Of a DNA stretch of 64,000 nucleotides, positions 16,469 to 25,945 are shown one piece after another. The stretch covers positions 1 through 64,000 of the forward strand of contig NZ_JACAFP010000005.1 in NCBI RefSeq assembly GCF_015354505.1. Reading direction: 5' to 3'. The notes under the pieces were generated by a model. The model did no database searches, had not been told where the DNA came from, and saw nothing but the letters and a program-made list of their open reading frames with translations. The translations under genes were made by a program, and so were the position numbers. Origin of the DNA: Microbacterium sp. UFMG61 (GTDB taxonomy: Bacteria > Actinomycetota > Actinomycetes > Actinomycetales > Microbacteriaceae). Within the stretch, counting starts at the first letter, position 1, and every line of letters begins with the position of its first letter.

Positions 16469-18449
16469 GCGACGTGCGCGGGGTCGGCATCGGCCTGGGT
16501 GTCGCCCAGGGTGTCGTCGTCCGGATGGCCGAGGCTCTGCCCGCTCCCGAGAACACTCCCAGCACCCAGGGCATCGATGCCGAGCGCGCCCGCGTCCGCG
16601 GGGCCATCGCCGCCGTCGCCCAGGAGCTGACCACGCGTGGCGAGACCGCCGGCGGATCGGCGCAGGAGGTGCTCGAGGCTCAGGCGATGATCGCCGAGGA
16701 CCCGACGCTCCAGGACGAGGTCGACGCGCGCATCGACGACGGCGCCACCGCCGAGTGGGCGGTGCATGATGCGTTCGCTGGCTTCCGCGCCACCCTCGAG
16801 GCGGTCGGCGGCTACCTCGGCGAACGCGCCGCAGACCTCGACGACATCGCCCAGCGCGTGCTCGCGCGGCTGCGAGGCGTCGATGCTCCCGGCGTGCCCG
16901 ACCCGGGGCATCCGTTCGTCCTCGTGGCCCGCGACCTCGCCCCGGCCGACACGGCGCTGCTGAACCTCGACCAGGTGCTCGCGCTCGTCACCTTCGACGG
17001 CGGCCCCACCTCGCACACCGCTATCCTCGCCCGCGAGAAGGGCATCGTCGCGATCGTCGGCGCCGCCTCGGCATCCGAGCTGACCACCGGTCGGCCCGTG
17101 ATCGTCGATGCGGCGGCGGGCATCGTGACCGTGGATCCGACGGATGACGAGAAGCAGCGTGCCGAGCAGCGCGCCGCCGCCCGTCGTTCCGCGGATTCCG
17201 CACCGCTGACTCCCGGCGCCCTCGCCGACGGCACGCTGATCCCGCTGCTGGCGAATCTGGGGAAACCCGCAGACGCATCCGATGCCGTCGAACGTGGGGC
17301 CGAGGGCGTCGGGCTGTTCCGCACCGAGTTCCTGTTCCTCTCGTCGGCCCAGGCGCCGACCGTCGAGCAGCAGCGCGAGTCGTACCGTGAGCTGCTCGCG
17401 GCTTTCCCGGGCAAGAAGGTCGTCGTGCGCATGCTCGACGCCGGCGCCGACAAGCCGCTGGCCTTCCTCAACGACGCTCACGAGGAGAATCCGGCGCTGG
17501 GCCTCCGTGGCCTGCGTGCCCTCCGCGCGAGCGAGGACATCCTGCGCGAGCAACTGACGGCTCTCGCCGAGGCGGATGCCGCCACCGAGGCCGACCTGTG
17601 GGTCATGGCGCCGATGGTCGCGACCGTCGAGGAGACGCAGTACTTCACCTCGCTCGCCCGCGAGTACGGGCTCAAGACGGCGGGCGTCATGGTCGAGATT
17701 CCGTCCAGCGCGCTGCTGCCGCTGGCCTTCCTCAACGACGCTCACGAGACAAGCCGCTGGCCTTCCTCAACGACGCTCACGAGGAGAATCCGGCGCTGGG
17801 CCTCCGTGGCCTGCGTGCCCTCCGCGCGAGCGAGGACATCCTGCGCGAGCAACTGACGGCTCTCGCCGAGGCGGATGCCGCCACCGAGGCCGACCTGTGG
17901 GTCATGGCGCCGATGGTCGCGACCGTCGAGGAGACGCAGTACTTCACCTCGCTCGCCCGCGAGTACGGGCTCAAGACGGCGGGCGTCATGGTCGAGATTC
18001 CGTCCAGCGCGCTGCTCGCCGACCGAATCCTCGCGCACGCGGATTTCGCGTCGATCGGCACGAACGACCTCACCCAGTACACGATGGCCGCCGATCGCAT
18101 GCTGGGTTCCGTCGCCGGATTCCAGGACCCCTGGCACCCCGCCGTGCTCAGGCTCGTGCGCGAGGTCGGAGACGCGGGCGCTCGCCTGGACAAGCCGGTG
18201 GGCATCTGCGGTGAGGCCGCCGCCGACCCGATGCTCGCGCTCGTGCTCGTCGGCCTCGGCGCGACGAGTCTCTCGATGGCGCCGTCCGCGCTGGCGGACG
18301 TGCGCCACACCCTGTCGAAGCACACTCTCGACGAAGCCCGTAACTTCGCCGAACTCGCACTCGCGGCCGATGACGCCGCCGGTGCTCGCCTCGCTGTGGC
18401 AGACGCCGCAGCACCCCTCCCCCCTCACCAGAAAGAGACGACATCATGA
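16465..18449 (+). pseudogene. ptsI: PTS enzyme I, disrupted by an internal 299-bp duplication
   Basis: Phosphoenolpyruvate-protein phosphotransferase. The N-terminal part is sound, with phospho-His184 in GGPTSHTAILAREKGI and GLFRTEFLFL in the PEP-binding domain. A 269-bp segment occurs twice (17449-17717 and 17748-18016) with a 31-bp third fragment between. The net 299-bp gain shifts the frame and the first frame stops at 17856. The remainder continues in another frame with TNDLTQYTMAADR and VGICGEAAADP to 18449. Removing 299 bp restores a normal 561-residue enzyme. The start overlaps ptsH and the end overlaps mtlA. As written it would encode a truncated protein lacking the end of the catalytic barrel. 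Confidence 0.85.
17449..18016. repeat. Complex direct duplication inside ptsI
   Basis: Copy A 17449-17717 equals copy B 17748-18016 base for base (offset 299). Between them 17718-17748 repeats the 31 bp at 17454-17484. The junctions share at most a base or two of homology. Confidence 0.93.
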
Positions 18450-20065
18450 CGACGACGTCACCCGCCGCCACGAAGGCAGGCGGCCTCCGAACAGGCGTGC
18501 AGCGCTTCGGCACGTTCCTGTCGGGCATGATCATGCCCAACATCGCCGCGTTCATCGCGTGGGGATTCATCACCATGCTCTTCATCGCAGTCGGCTGGTT
18601 CGGCAACTGGCATCCGGTCGCCGATCTTCTCGGCGGCTTCGGAAACGCTGACCTCATCGGCTGGCAGGGCGCGATGACCGCTCTCGCGACGGCGGAGGAC
18701 GGCACCACCTTCCCGCAGTACGTCGGACTCGTCGGTCCGATGGTCACCTACCTCCTTCCCCTGCTCATCGCCAACACCGCAGGACGCATGGTCTACGGCG
18801 AGCGCGGTGGCGTCGTTGCGACGATCGCGACGATGGGTGTCATCGTCGGCACGAACATCCCGATGTTCCTCGGCGCGATGATCATGGGTCCGCTCGCGGC
18901 CTGGATCACGAAGAAGATGGACAAGCTCTGGGAGGGGAAGATCAAGGCCGGCTTCGAGATGCTGGTCAACAACTTCTCCGCGGGCATCCTCGGCATGTTG
19001 CTCGCCATCGCCGGCTTCTTCGCGTTCGGACCGGTGATGCTCGCGATCAGCAGCTTCCTCGGAGCGATCGTCGACTGGCTGGTCAGCTACAGCCTGCTCC
19101 CGCTGCTGTCGATCATCGTCGAACCGGCGAAGGTCCTCTTCCTCAACAACGCGATCAACCACGGCGTGTTCACTCCCCTCGCGCTCCAGCAGGTCGAGGA
19201 GGCCGGCAAGTCGATCCTGTTCCTGATCGAGGCGAACCCCGGGCCCGGCATCGGCCTGCTGCTGGCCTTCTCGTTCTTCGGGATCGGTGAGGCGAAGGGT
19301 TCTGCACCGGGTGCCGCGATCATCCAGTTCTTCGGTGGCATCCACGAGATCTACTTCCCGTACGCGCTGAGCAAGCCCGCCACGATCCTCGCCCTGATCG
19401 CCGGTGGAGCCACCGGTGTCACCACGAACATGGTGCTCGGCGGCGGATTGGCCTTCCCCGCGGCGCCCGGCAGCATCATCGCCATCACCGCAGCCGCCGT
19501 CGCACCTGCAGCGGGCGGCATCGGCAACCTCCTGGTCGTGTACCTGTCTGTCGTCCTCGCCGCCGCGGTGACGTTCCTGATCACGGCCATCATCCTGCGG
19601 GCCTCGCGCAAGCGCGACCTCGAGGCCGAGCGCGACAGCTTCGGTGACGCGATCGCACAGACCGAGGCGAACAAGGGCAAGTCGTCCGCCGCGATGGACG
19701 CTCTGCGTGCCTCCTCGGGTGCTGCCGGTGCAGCTGCCGGTGCCGGCGCAGGCGTGGCCACCGACCGTCGCATCGCGAACATCGTGTTCGCCTGCGACGC
19801 CGGCATGGGCTCGTCGGCCATGGGTGCGAGCGTGCTGCGCAACAAGTTCAAGAAGGCGGAGATCGACGGGGTGACGGTCACCAACCAGGCGATCGCGAAC
19901 CTCGACGGCAGCGCCGACCTCGTGATCACACAGCAGCAACTGACCGACCGCGCGAAGGCGCAGTCGCCGAACTCGATCCACGTGTCGGTCGACAACTTCA
20001 TGAACTCTCCGAGGTATGAAGAGGTCGTCGAGATGGTGCGCGAGCAGCGCGAGTCCGGCGCCTGA
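18446..20065 (+). CDS. mtlA: PTS mannitol transporter subunit IICB
   Basis: A 539-residue membrane permease. The IIC domain (about 1-390) has eight or so hydrophobic segments and mannitol-type signatures such as SGMIMPNIAAFIAWGF, NNAINHGVFTPLA and GGIHEIYFPYAL. A linker rich in Ala and Gly (about 420-440) leads to the IIB domain with phospho-Cys450 in FACDAGMGSSAMG. It imports mannitol as mannitol-1-phosphate. Unlike E. coli MtlA it has no fused IIA; that function is the separate mtlF downstream. It overlaps ptsI by ATGA. Confidence 0.94.
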   Translation: MTTTSPAATKAGGLRTGVQRFGTFLSGMIMPNIAAFIAWGFITMLFIAVGWFGNWHPVADLLGGFGNADLIGWQGAMTALATAEDGTTFPQYVGLVGPMVTYLLPLLIANTAGRMVYGERGGVVATIATMGVIVGTNIPMFLGAMIMGPLAAWITKKMDKLWEGKIKAGFEMLVNNFSAGILGMLLAIAGFFAFGPVMLAISSFLGAIVDWLVSYSLLPLLSIIVEPAKVLFLNNAINHGVFTPLALQQVEEAGKSILFLIEANPGPGIGLLLAFSFFGIGEAKGSAPGAAIIQFFGGIHEIYFPYALSKPATILALIAGGATGVTTNMVLGGGLAFPAAPGSIIAITAAAVAPAAGGIGNLLVVYLSVVLAAAVTFLITAIILRASRKRDLEAERDSFGDAIAQTEANKGKSSAAMDALRASSGAAGAAAGAGAGVATDRRIANIVFACDAGMGSSAMGASVLRNKFKKAEIDGVTVTNQAIANLDGSADLVITQQQLTDRAKAQSPNSIHVSVDNFMNSPRYEEVVEMVREQRESGA

Positions 20066-20082
20066 CGCCCGCGTGACAGACC

Positions 20083-20116
20083 GGGAGGGGCGGGTGCCTC
20101 GGCATCCGCCCCTCCC
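20083..20116 (+). promoter_or_regulatory. Stable hairpin in the mtlA-mtlF gap
   Basis: Sixteen-bp arms (GGGAGGGGCGGGTGCC / GGCATCCGCCCCTCCC, one G-U) with almost no loop. There is no U-tract. It may be a partial terminator or an mRNA-stabilising element that sets the ratio of membrane IICB to soluble IIA and MtlD. Confidence 0.6.
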
Positions 20117-20144
20117 TCCACATACTCAGAAAGAAGGAATCACC

Positions 20145-20576
20145 ATGAGCGTTCTCACCCTCGACCAGGTCCGCATCCACGCGGGCTCGAGCACGCAGCA
20201 GGAAGCGCTGCAGGAGGCCACCGACATCCTCGTTTCGGCGGGTGCCGTCACCCCCGGCTACGTCGATGCCATGCGTCAGCGCGAGGCGACCGTGTCGACC
20301 TACATGGGCAACGGTCTGGCGATTCCGCACGGCACCAACGACACGAAGGACGCGATCCTCGGATCCGCTCTCTCGGTCGTCCGCTACGACGGCGGCGTCG
20401 ACTGGGCGGGCGAGCCTGCGACGTTCGTGGTGGGCATCGCCGGCCGCGGCGACGAGCACCTCGAGATCCTCTCGCAGATCGCGATCCTGTTCTCGGACGA
20501 GGATGACGTCGCGAAGCTCAATGCCGCACAGACCCCGGAGGAGCTCTATGCGCTGCTCTCGGCGGTGAACGACTGA
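20145..20576 (+). CDS. mtlF: PTS mannitol transporter subunit IIA
   Basis: A 143-residue IIA protein of the mannitol/fructose class. His62 in [10 protein letters not shown] is the phosphorylation site, followed by the usual [19 protein letters not shown] segment. It takes phosphate from HPr and gives it to the IIB domain of MtlA. AGAAGGA lies upstream of the ATG. The stop TGA shares its last base with the ATG of mtlD. Confidence 0.94.
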   Translation: MSVLTLDQVRIHAGSSTQQEALQEATDILVSAGAVTPGYVDAMRQREATVSTYMGNGLAIPHGTNDTKDAILGSALSVVRYDGGVDWAGEPATFVVGIAGRGDEHLEILSQIAILFSDEDDVAKLNAAQTPEELYALLSAVND

Positions 20577-21733
20577 TGAAGGCTGTCCACTTCGGCGCCG
20601 GCAACATCGGCCGCGGATTCGTCGGTCTGCTGCTGCACGAGGGCGGCTACGAGGTCGTATTCTCCGACGTCGCCACCGCACTCGTCGATGCGATCAACGC
20701 GGTCGATTCGTACACGGTGCACGAGGCCGGCCCGGGCGGCACCGACCATGTCGTGACAGGGTTCCGCGCCGTCAACAGCGGCACGGACCCGGATGCGGTC
20801 GCCGACGAGGTCGCGACAGCCGATGTGGCGACGACCGCTGTCGGTCCGACCGTGCTGCGCTTCGTGGCTCCCACGATCGTCGAGGGCCTTCGACGCCGCT
20901 CCCCCGATGCCGCGCCGCTGCAGGTGATGGCCTGCGAGAACGCGATCGGTGCGACCGACACCCTCCGCGCCGAGGTCGAGAAGGCGGCCGGAGAGGACGC
21001 CGCCGAGCTGCTGGCGCGTGCGGTGTTCGCCAACACAGCGGTCGACCGCATCGTGCCCGGGCAGCCCGCGGGCGGCGGCGTCGACGTGACTGTCGAGCCG
21101 TACTTCGAGTGGGCCATCGAGTCCGGGGCCTTCGGCGACACCTTGCCGGCCATCCCCGGCGCGCACTTCGTCGAGAACCTCGCTCCCTACATCGAGCGCA
21201 AGCTGTTCACCGTGAACACGGGTCATGCGGCCACCGCGTACTTCGGTGCGCGCGCGGGCATCGAGCGCATCTCCGACGCGCTGGCCGATCCTGACATCGC
21301 CGCGCGCGTGTCGGCGGCGCTGGAGGAGACCTCCGCCGTGCTCACGGCCGAACACGGGCTCGACCCCGCCGAGCTCGCCGAGTACCGCGCGACGATCCTC
21401 GATCGGTTCCGCAACCCCGCACTCATCGACACCGTGCAGCGTGTCGGACGCCAGCCGCTGCGCAAGATCTCGCGCCATGAGCGGTTCATCGGCCCGGCGG
21501 CGATGGCGGCCGAGCGCGGCCTGCCCGCGACCGCTCTCGTGGGCGCTGTCGCGGCGGCTCTGGAGTTCGACGAGACCGATGACGAGCAGTCCGTCGAACT
21601 GCAGAAGCGGCTGCGCGCAGAAGACGCGCTGTCGTTCACGACGCTCGCGACCGGACTCGATCCCGAGCATCCGCTGTTTCCGGCGATCCGCGACGCGGTC
21701 GTCTCCCGTCAGACCGCCCTCGCAGCGTCCTGA
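20576..21733 (+). CDS. mtlD: Mannitol-1-phosphate 5-dehydrogenase
   Basis: A 385-residue NAD-dependent dehydrogenase opening [20 protein letters not shown] (Rossmann loop), with [17 protein letters not shown] and the catalytic-region [18 protein letters not shown] typical of the family. It oxidises mannitol-1-phosphate from the PTS to fructose-6-phosphate, completing the pathway encoded by the operon. Translation is coupled to mtlF. A strong palindrome follows and should end the operon. Confidence 0.94.
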   Translation: MKAVHFGAGNIGRGFVGLLLHEGGYEVVFSDVATALVDAINAVDSYTVHEAGPGGTDHVVTGFRAVNSGTDPDAVADEVATADVATTAVGPTVLRFVAPTIVEGLRRRSPDAAPLQVMACENAIGATDTLRAEVEKAAGEDAAELLARAVFANTAVDRIVPGQPAGGGVDVTVEPYFEWAIESGAFGDTLPAIPGAHFVENLAPYIERKLFTVNTGHAATAYFGARAGIERISDALADPDIAARVSAALEETSAVLTAEHGLDPAELAEYRATILDRFRNPALIDTVQRVGRQPLRKISRHERFIGPAAMAAERGLPATALVGAVAAALEFDETDDEQSVELQKRLRAEDALSFTTLATGLDPEHPLFPAIRDAVVSRQTALAAS

Positions 21734-21765
21734 CCCGAGTCCGGGGGCCCGAACCCTCCGACTCC

Positions 21766-21798
21766 ACGCCCCCTGCCGATACGATCGGCAGGGGGCGT
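21766..21798 (+). terminator. Terminator of the mannitol operon
   Basis: Perfect 15-bp arms (ACGCCCCCTGCCGAT and complement) around a 3-nt loop, 32 nt after the mtlD stop. No U-tract follows. It also lies just upstream of the monooxygenase gene. Confidence 0.7.
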
Positions 21799-21829
21799 CC
21801 TCGTGGGTACGACGATCTGCAGGAGCGGC

Positions 21830-23143
21830 ATGAACAGGTATGCGGTGATCGGTGCCGGGCCCTCGGGCCTCGCCGCAGCACGCGCGCTCACCAGGCGCGG
21901 GATCGCGGTCGACGGATATGAGGCGTCGCACCGGGTCGGCGGCCTGTGGGACATCACGAATCCCCGCAGCACCATGTACGAGTCGGCGCACCTGATCTCG
22001 TCGCGCACCACCACCGAGTTCGCCGAGTTCCCGATGCGCTCCTCGGTCGACTACCCAGGGCACCGGGTGCTGCTCGACTACTTCCGCGAGTACGCCGACC
22101 ACTTCGGACTGACGGAGCTGTTCCGCTTCGATACACGGGTGACGCGGCTCGAACCGCGCGACGGCGGCTGGGAGCTCACCAGCACCGGCCCTGAGGGACG
22201 GCAGACCCACCGGTACGCGGGGGTCGTGCTCGCCAACGGCACGCTCGCCGAACCGCGGATGCCGTCATTCGTCGGCGAGTTCTCGGGCGAGATGCTGCAC
22301 ACGAGCGCATACACGTCCCCTGCTCAGCTCGACGGGCGCCGGGTGCTGATCATCGGGGCGGGCAACTCCGGATGCGACATCGCGGTGGATGCCGTGCACC
22401 ATGCGGCCTCGATCGACATGAGCGTGCGCCGCGGATACCACTTCGTTCCGCGCTATCTCTTCGGTCGGCCGAGCGACACGCTCAACCAGGGCCGCCCGCT
22501 GCCGGCGCGTCTGAAGCAGGCGGTCGACAGCCGGGTGCTCCGCGCCTTCACGGGCGATCCCGTGAGATTCGGGTTCCCGAAGCCCGACCACCGCATCTAC
22601 GAGTCGCATCCGATCGTGAACACCCTGATCCTGCACCACCTCGGGCAGGGCGACCTGCGCATCCGCCCCGACGTCGAGCGCTTCGACGGGCAGACCGTGC
22701 GCTTCCGCGACGGCACGGCCGACGACTATGACCTCGTGCTGATGGCGACCGGGTACACACTCGACTACCCGTTCGTCGACCGCGAGCACCTGCACTGGCA
22801 GGGCGCCGCTCCCCGACTCTTCCTGAACATCTTCCCCGCGTCGTTCAACGGCCTCTTCGTGCTGGGCATGATCGAGGCATCCGGAATCGGGTGGCAGGGC
22901 CGCTACGAACAGGCGGAGCTGCTGGCGGCCTATCTGGAGGCGACCGTGACCGACCCCGCGCGCGCAGAGAGATTTCGCTCGCGGGTGACGGGAGCGCCGT
23001 GGCCGGACCTCACCGGTGGCTACCGGTATCTGGCGCTCGACCGCATGGCTCACTACGTCAACAACCATGCGTACCGCCGTGCCCTCAGACATGAGCAGCG
23101 CGACCTCGCCGCGCCCGCGCACACGGACACACCCCGAGCATGA
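21830..23143 (+). CDS. Flavin-containing monooxygenase
   Basis: A 437-residue FAD/NADPH monooxygenase of the FMO class. FAD-binding GAGPSGLAAARALTRRG is at the N-terminus, the FMO fingerprint is represented by EFSGEMLHTSAYTSP, and the NADP site is IIGAGNSGCDIAVDAV near residue 180. Further on, LMATGYTLDYPF is the usual ATG-type motif. Substrates of such enzymes are soft nucleophiles or ketones; nothing here points to one. AGGAG precedes the chosen ATG by 4 nt, and an upstream GTG at 21803 would fall within the tail of the mtl terminator. The gene stands alone. Confidence 0.85.
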   Translation: MNRYAVIGAGPSGLAAARALTRRGIAVDGYEASHRVGGLWDITNPRSTMYESAHLISSRTTTEFAEFPMRSSVDYPGHRVLLDYFREYADHFGLTELFRFDTRVTRLEPRDGGWELTSTGPEGRQTHRYAGVVLANGTLAEPRMPSFVGEFSGEMLHTSAYTSPAQLDGRRVLIIGAGNSGCDIAVDAVHHAASIDMSVRRGYHFVPRYLFGRPSDTLNQGRPLPARLKQAVDSRVLRAFTGDPVRFGFPKPDHRIYESHPIVNTLILHHLGQGDLRIRPDVERFDGQTVRFRDGTADDYDLVLMATGYTLDYPFVDREHLHWQGAAPRLFLNIFPASFNGLFVLGMIEASGIGWQGRYEQAELLAAYLEATVTDPARAERFRSRVTGAPWPDLTGGYRYLALDRMAHYVNNHAYRRALRHEQRDLAAPAHTDTPRA

Positions 23144-23174
23144 TCGACTGAGAGCCGCTCACACCCTCGCGTCG

Positions 23175-23180
23175 TACCCT
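23175..23180 (+). promoter_or_regulatory. -10 box TACCCT, leaderless promoter
   Basis: TACCCT ends 6 nt before the GTG at 23187 of the hydrolase gene. Confidence 0.45.
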
Positions 23181-23186
23181 GGACTC

Positions 23187-23936
23187 GTGCAGAAGAAGCG
23201 TGGCCGCAGAGTCCTCACGTTCATCGTCTGGGGCCTCGTCGCGGTCCTCGTGCTCGGGATCGGCGGCATCGTCGCCTGGAGCCAGATCGGCGTCATGCAG
23301 GCCGAGCCCGGCCCCCTGGCCGACGTGAAGTCGAACAGCGCGATCCAGGTCGAGGATGCCGAGCAGGGCATCATCCTCACGCCCGCCGATGGCGAGTCCG
23401 ACCAGGGGCTCGTCTTCGTGCCCGGTGCGAAAGTCGACCCCTGGGCCTACGCGCCGATCCTGCAGAGCCTCGCCGAAGAGGGCGTGACCGTCGTCATCAC
23501 CCGTCCGTGGCTGAACCTCGCGTTCTTCGACCTGCGCGGTCTCGACGCGTTCACCTCAGCCGCCCCCGAGATCGACGACTGGGGCGTCGGCGGCCACTCG
23601 CTCGGCGGCGTGCGCGCCTGCCAACTCGCCGCAGATGCCGAAGCCCTCGTGCTGTTCGGCTCCTACTGCTCGAACGACGTGTCGGACTCCGACCTCTCGG
23701 TGATCAGCATCTCAGGCAGCGAAGACGGCCTGTCGACACCTGCCAAGATCGATGCCGCGCGCGACATGCTGCCGGCGGATGCCGAGATGGTCGAGATCGA
23801 CGGCGCCTCGCACGCGTCGTTCGGCGACTACGGCCCGCAGGCGGGCGACGGCACGCCGACCATCTCCGACGAGGAGATGCACGCGCAGGTCGCCGAGCTG
23901 CTCGCGTCGTTCTTCGCGGAGCTGCCGAGCAGCTGA
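23187..23936 (+). CDS. Membrane-anchored alpha/beta hydrolase
   Basis: A 249-residue protein with one N-terminal membrane segment (about residues 9-32) and an extracytoplasmic alpha/beta hydrolase domain. The nucleophile elbow is GGHSLGGVRA, an acid is likely in ISGSEDGLSTP, and the histidine lies in IDGASHASFGDYGPQ. The family includes esterases and dienelactone-hydrolase relatives; no substrate can be assigned. GTG 23187 is selected because TACCCT lies 6 nt upstream; longer readings run into the monooxygenase gene. It is convergent with the PfkB gene, 7 bp away. Confidence 0.8.
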   Translation: MQKKRGRRVLTFIVWGLVAVLVLGIGGIVAWSQIGVMQAEPGPLADVKSNSAIQVEDAEQGIILTPADGESDQGLVFVPGAKVDPWAYAPILQSLAEEGVTVVITRPWLNLAFFDLRGLDAFTSAAPEIDDWGVGGHSLGGVRACQLAADAEALVLFGSYCSNDVSDSDLSVISISGSEDGLSTPAKIDAARDMLPADAEMVEIDGASHASFGDYGPQAGDGTPTISDEEMHAQVAELLASFFAELPSS

Positions 23937-23943
23937 CCGGCAG

Positions 23944-24813
23944 TCATTCGTCTCTCGGATCGAGTACCGGGTCGAGAGTCGGATGCAGGTGCCTTGTCCC
24001 GAGGACCGTCGATGCGGCGCGAGCGCCGGCCCGGAGCGCGGTGTCGAGGTCGGCCCCGGTGAACCGGGCGTCCAAGACACCGGCGAAGAACGCATCGCCC
24101 GCCCCGTTCGTGTCCACGACATCGACCGGCACCGCCGCCACCCGATGCTCGACATGGTCGCTGTCGACAGCCACGGCTCCCCCGGCCCCGAGCGTGCACA
24201 CCGCGAGCGATGACCCCGCCGCGATGCGCGCATGGAGGAAGTCGATGGGATCGGGCAGCCGGTCGGCATTGCAGAACACCGCGTCCGCGGCGTCGAGGAA
24301 CGGACGATGGAAATCGGCCGTGCCGTCGTAGTCGTGCACGTCGACCCAGAGCGGCTTCCCCGTGCTCTGAGCCGCGGGAATCAGGCGCAGCGGCTCCGCG
24401 GCGAGATCCAGCACGAGGACGTCGGCGCGGGTCATCGCCGCGATCAGCGCCGTGTCGTCCGCGCCGTCGGTGGCACCCGGCGAAGACAGGTAGAGCGAGA
24501 CCCGACCACCTGCGCGGGTCATCAGGTTGAGATGGCGCTCGGTCACATCGCCTGCGCCCCAGAGCCCGTCGACGCCGGCCCGAGCGAGTGCATCCCGAAC
24601 CTTCCTCCCCGGCTCATCGCTCGCGCTCAGCGCGTGCAGGAGTGTCGTGCGCCCGAGCGCGGTGAGGCTCAGCGCCTTGCCCGCACTCGTGCCGCCCACC
24701 GTCTCCCAGCTGTCCTCCGCGAACTGCATGTGCGGCATGGGTTCGGGCAGCCGGTCGAGCACGACGATCGTGTTCCACGACGCGGGCCCCGCGATGAAGA
24801 CGGATGCGCTCAT
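23944..24813 (-). CDS. PfkB family carbohydrate kinase
   Basis: A 289-residue ribokinase-fold kinase. The N-terminal segment has GGTSAGKALSLTALG, and the C-terminal signature DTNGAGDAFFAGVLDARF contains the anion hole and catalytic Asp. It is the last gene of the minus-strand nucleoside operon. Ribokinase-like kinases phosphorylate sugars or nucleosides; given the neighbours, a nucleoside or pentose substrate is plausible but unproven. The start at 24813 lies 26 bp after the deacetylase stop, with AGGAGGAG just upstream. Confidence 0.85.
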   Translation of the reverse strand: MSASVFIAGPASWNTIVVLDRLPEPMPHMQFAEDSWETVGGTSAGKALSLTALGRTTLLHALSASDEPGRKVRDALARAGVDGLWGAGDVTERHLNLMTRAGGRVSLYLSSPGATDGADDTALIAAMTRADVLVLDLAAEPLRLIPAAQSTGKPLWVDVHDYDGTADFHRPFLDAADAVFCNADRLPDPIDFLHARIAAGSSLAVCTLGAGGAVAVDSDHVEHRVAAVPVDVVDTNGAGDAFFAGVLDARFTGADLDTALRAGARAASTVLGTRHLHPTLDPVLDPRDE

Positions 24814-24839
24814 CGGCTCCTCCTGCCCTCCGCAGCCAC

Positions 24840-25943
24840 TCAGCCGATCCGCTTGACCAGGGCGTCGAGACCCATGCCGTAGTCGATGCGGACAACGGGA
24901 AGCGCGAGCTTGTCGGCGCCGATCGCCACCGTGCCCGGCTCGATCGTGCGCGCCATCTCGAATCCGGCCTGCGCGACGCCCTGCTTCGCGGTGTCGTTGT
25001 AGTGACCGTACGGGTACGCGATGACCTCGCGCACTCCGAGGATGTCGGCGGACGTGTTCAGATCGGCCGCGATCTCATCGGCCGTCCAGTTCACCATCCG
25101 TCCCTTGCCGTTCTCCCCCGCCTGATGCATGTCGTGCGTGTGCGAGCGGCGCAGCACATACTCCGACGGGGCAGGGTCCTGCCGCGCCGAGGTGATCATG
25201 AACGAGGTCGACAGCAGACCCAGGCGATCGATGACGGGCACGGCGAGATCGAACCAGGTCTGATCGGCGTCGTCGTCGGTGATGATCACCGAGTGGGCGG
25301 GCAGGAACAGACGACCGTCGATGAACGCGCTCAGCTCGTCCCAGGTCGGCAGGTAGAAACCCGTCGTCGCGATGTGCTCCATCTGCGCCTCGAAGTCACC
25401 GATGTAGGCGTAGTTGCCCCGCAGCCACCCCGACTCCCCCTCGGGGTTCGACGTGAACTGGTGATACATGAGGATCGGGATCTCGGCGTTCTCCGCGAGG
25501 TTCTCCTCGGGCGTCTTCCACGCCGCGAAGAGCTCGATCTGCTGATCGACGCAGACGACCGGATCGGCGCCGTTGACACGGTTCTCGACCACGAATGCCG
25601 CGGCGTCCGCCCCCGACGAGTACCAGCCGGCGAACACCCGCCCCTCCTGCGCCGGGATCGGCAGGGCAGCGTACAGCGCATCCTGCCGCTGCAGCATCGG
25701 CTCTTCAGGTACGCCGTCGCCGACGAACGTCACAGCGCACGCGAGCGGATCGTCGGCATCCGCGAGCAGCTGCTGCGCCGGAGTCAAGGGCCGTTCGATG
25801 ACTCCGGATTCCGCCTTCGGCGTCGGCATCTCGGCCGGACGGTTCAGCCACACCACGGCGGCTGCCGCTCCCCCTGCGAGCACGACGGCCGCGACGATCC
25901 CGATCGCGAGGCCCGTACGGCGTCGCTTCCCCCCGGATGCCAT
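24840..25943 (-). CDS. Polysaccharide deacetylase (NodB) family protein, membrane anchored
   Basis: A 367-residue protein with a positively charged N-terminus and one membrane segment (about 10-32), then an extracytoplasmic region ending in a NodB-type domain. Motifs include ILMYHQFTSNPEG, the metal and base motif VIITDDDAD, a histidine-rich RSHTHDMH for the HxxxH site, and AYPYGHYNDTA. Such enzymes remove N- or O-acetyl groups from cell-wall or exopolysaccharide sugars. Its presence between adenosine deaminase and a PfkB kinase has no obvious metabolic reason. The start is 2 bp after the add stop, so translation is coupled. Confidence 0.85.
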   Translation of the reverse strand: MASGGKRRRTGLAIGIVAAVVLAGGAAAAVVWLNRPAEMPTPKAESGVIERPLTPAQQLLADADDPLACAVTFVGDGVPEEPMLQRQDALYAALPIPAQEGRVFAGWYSSGADAAAFVVENRVNGADPVVCVDQQIELFAAWKTPEENLAENAEIPILMYHQFTSNPEGESGWLRGNYAYIGDFEAQMEHIATTGFYLPTWDELSAFIDGRLFLPAHSVIITDDDADQTWFDLAVPVIDRLGLLSTSFMITSARQDPAPSEYVLRRSHTHDMHQAGENGKGRMVNWTADEIAADLNTSADILGVREVIAYPYGHYNDTAKQGVAQAGFEMARTIEPGTVAIGADKLALPVVRIDYGMGLDALVKRIG

Positions 25944-25945
25944 GG

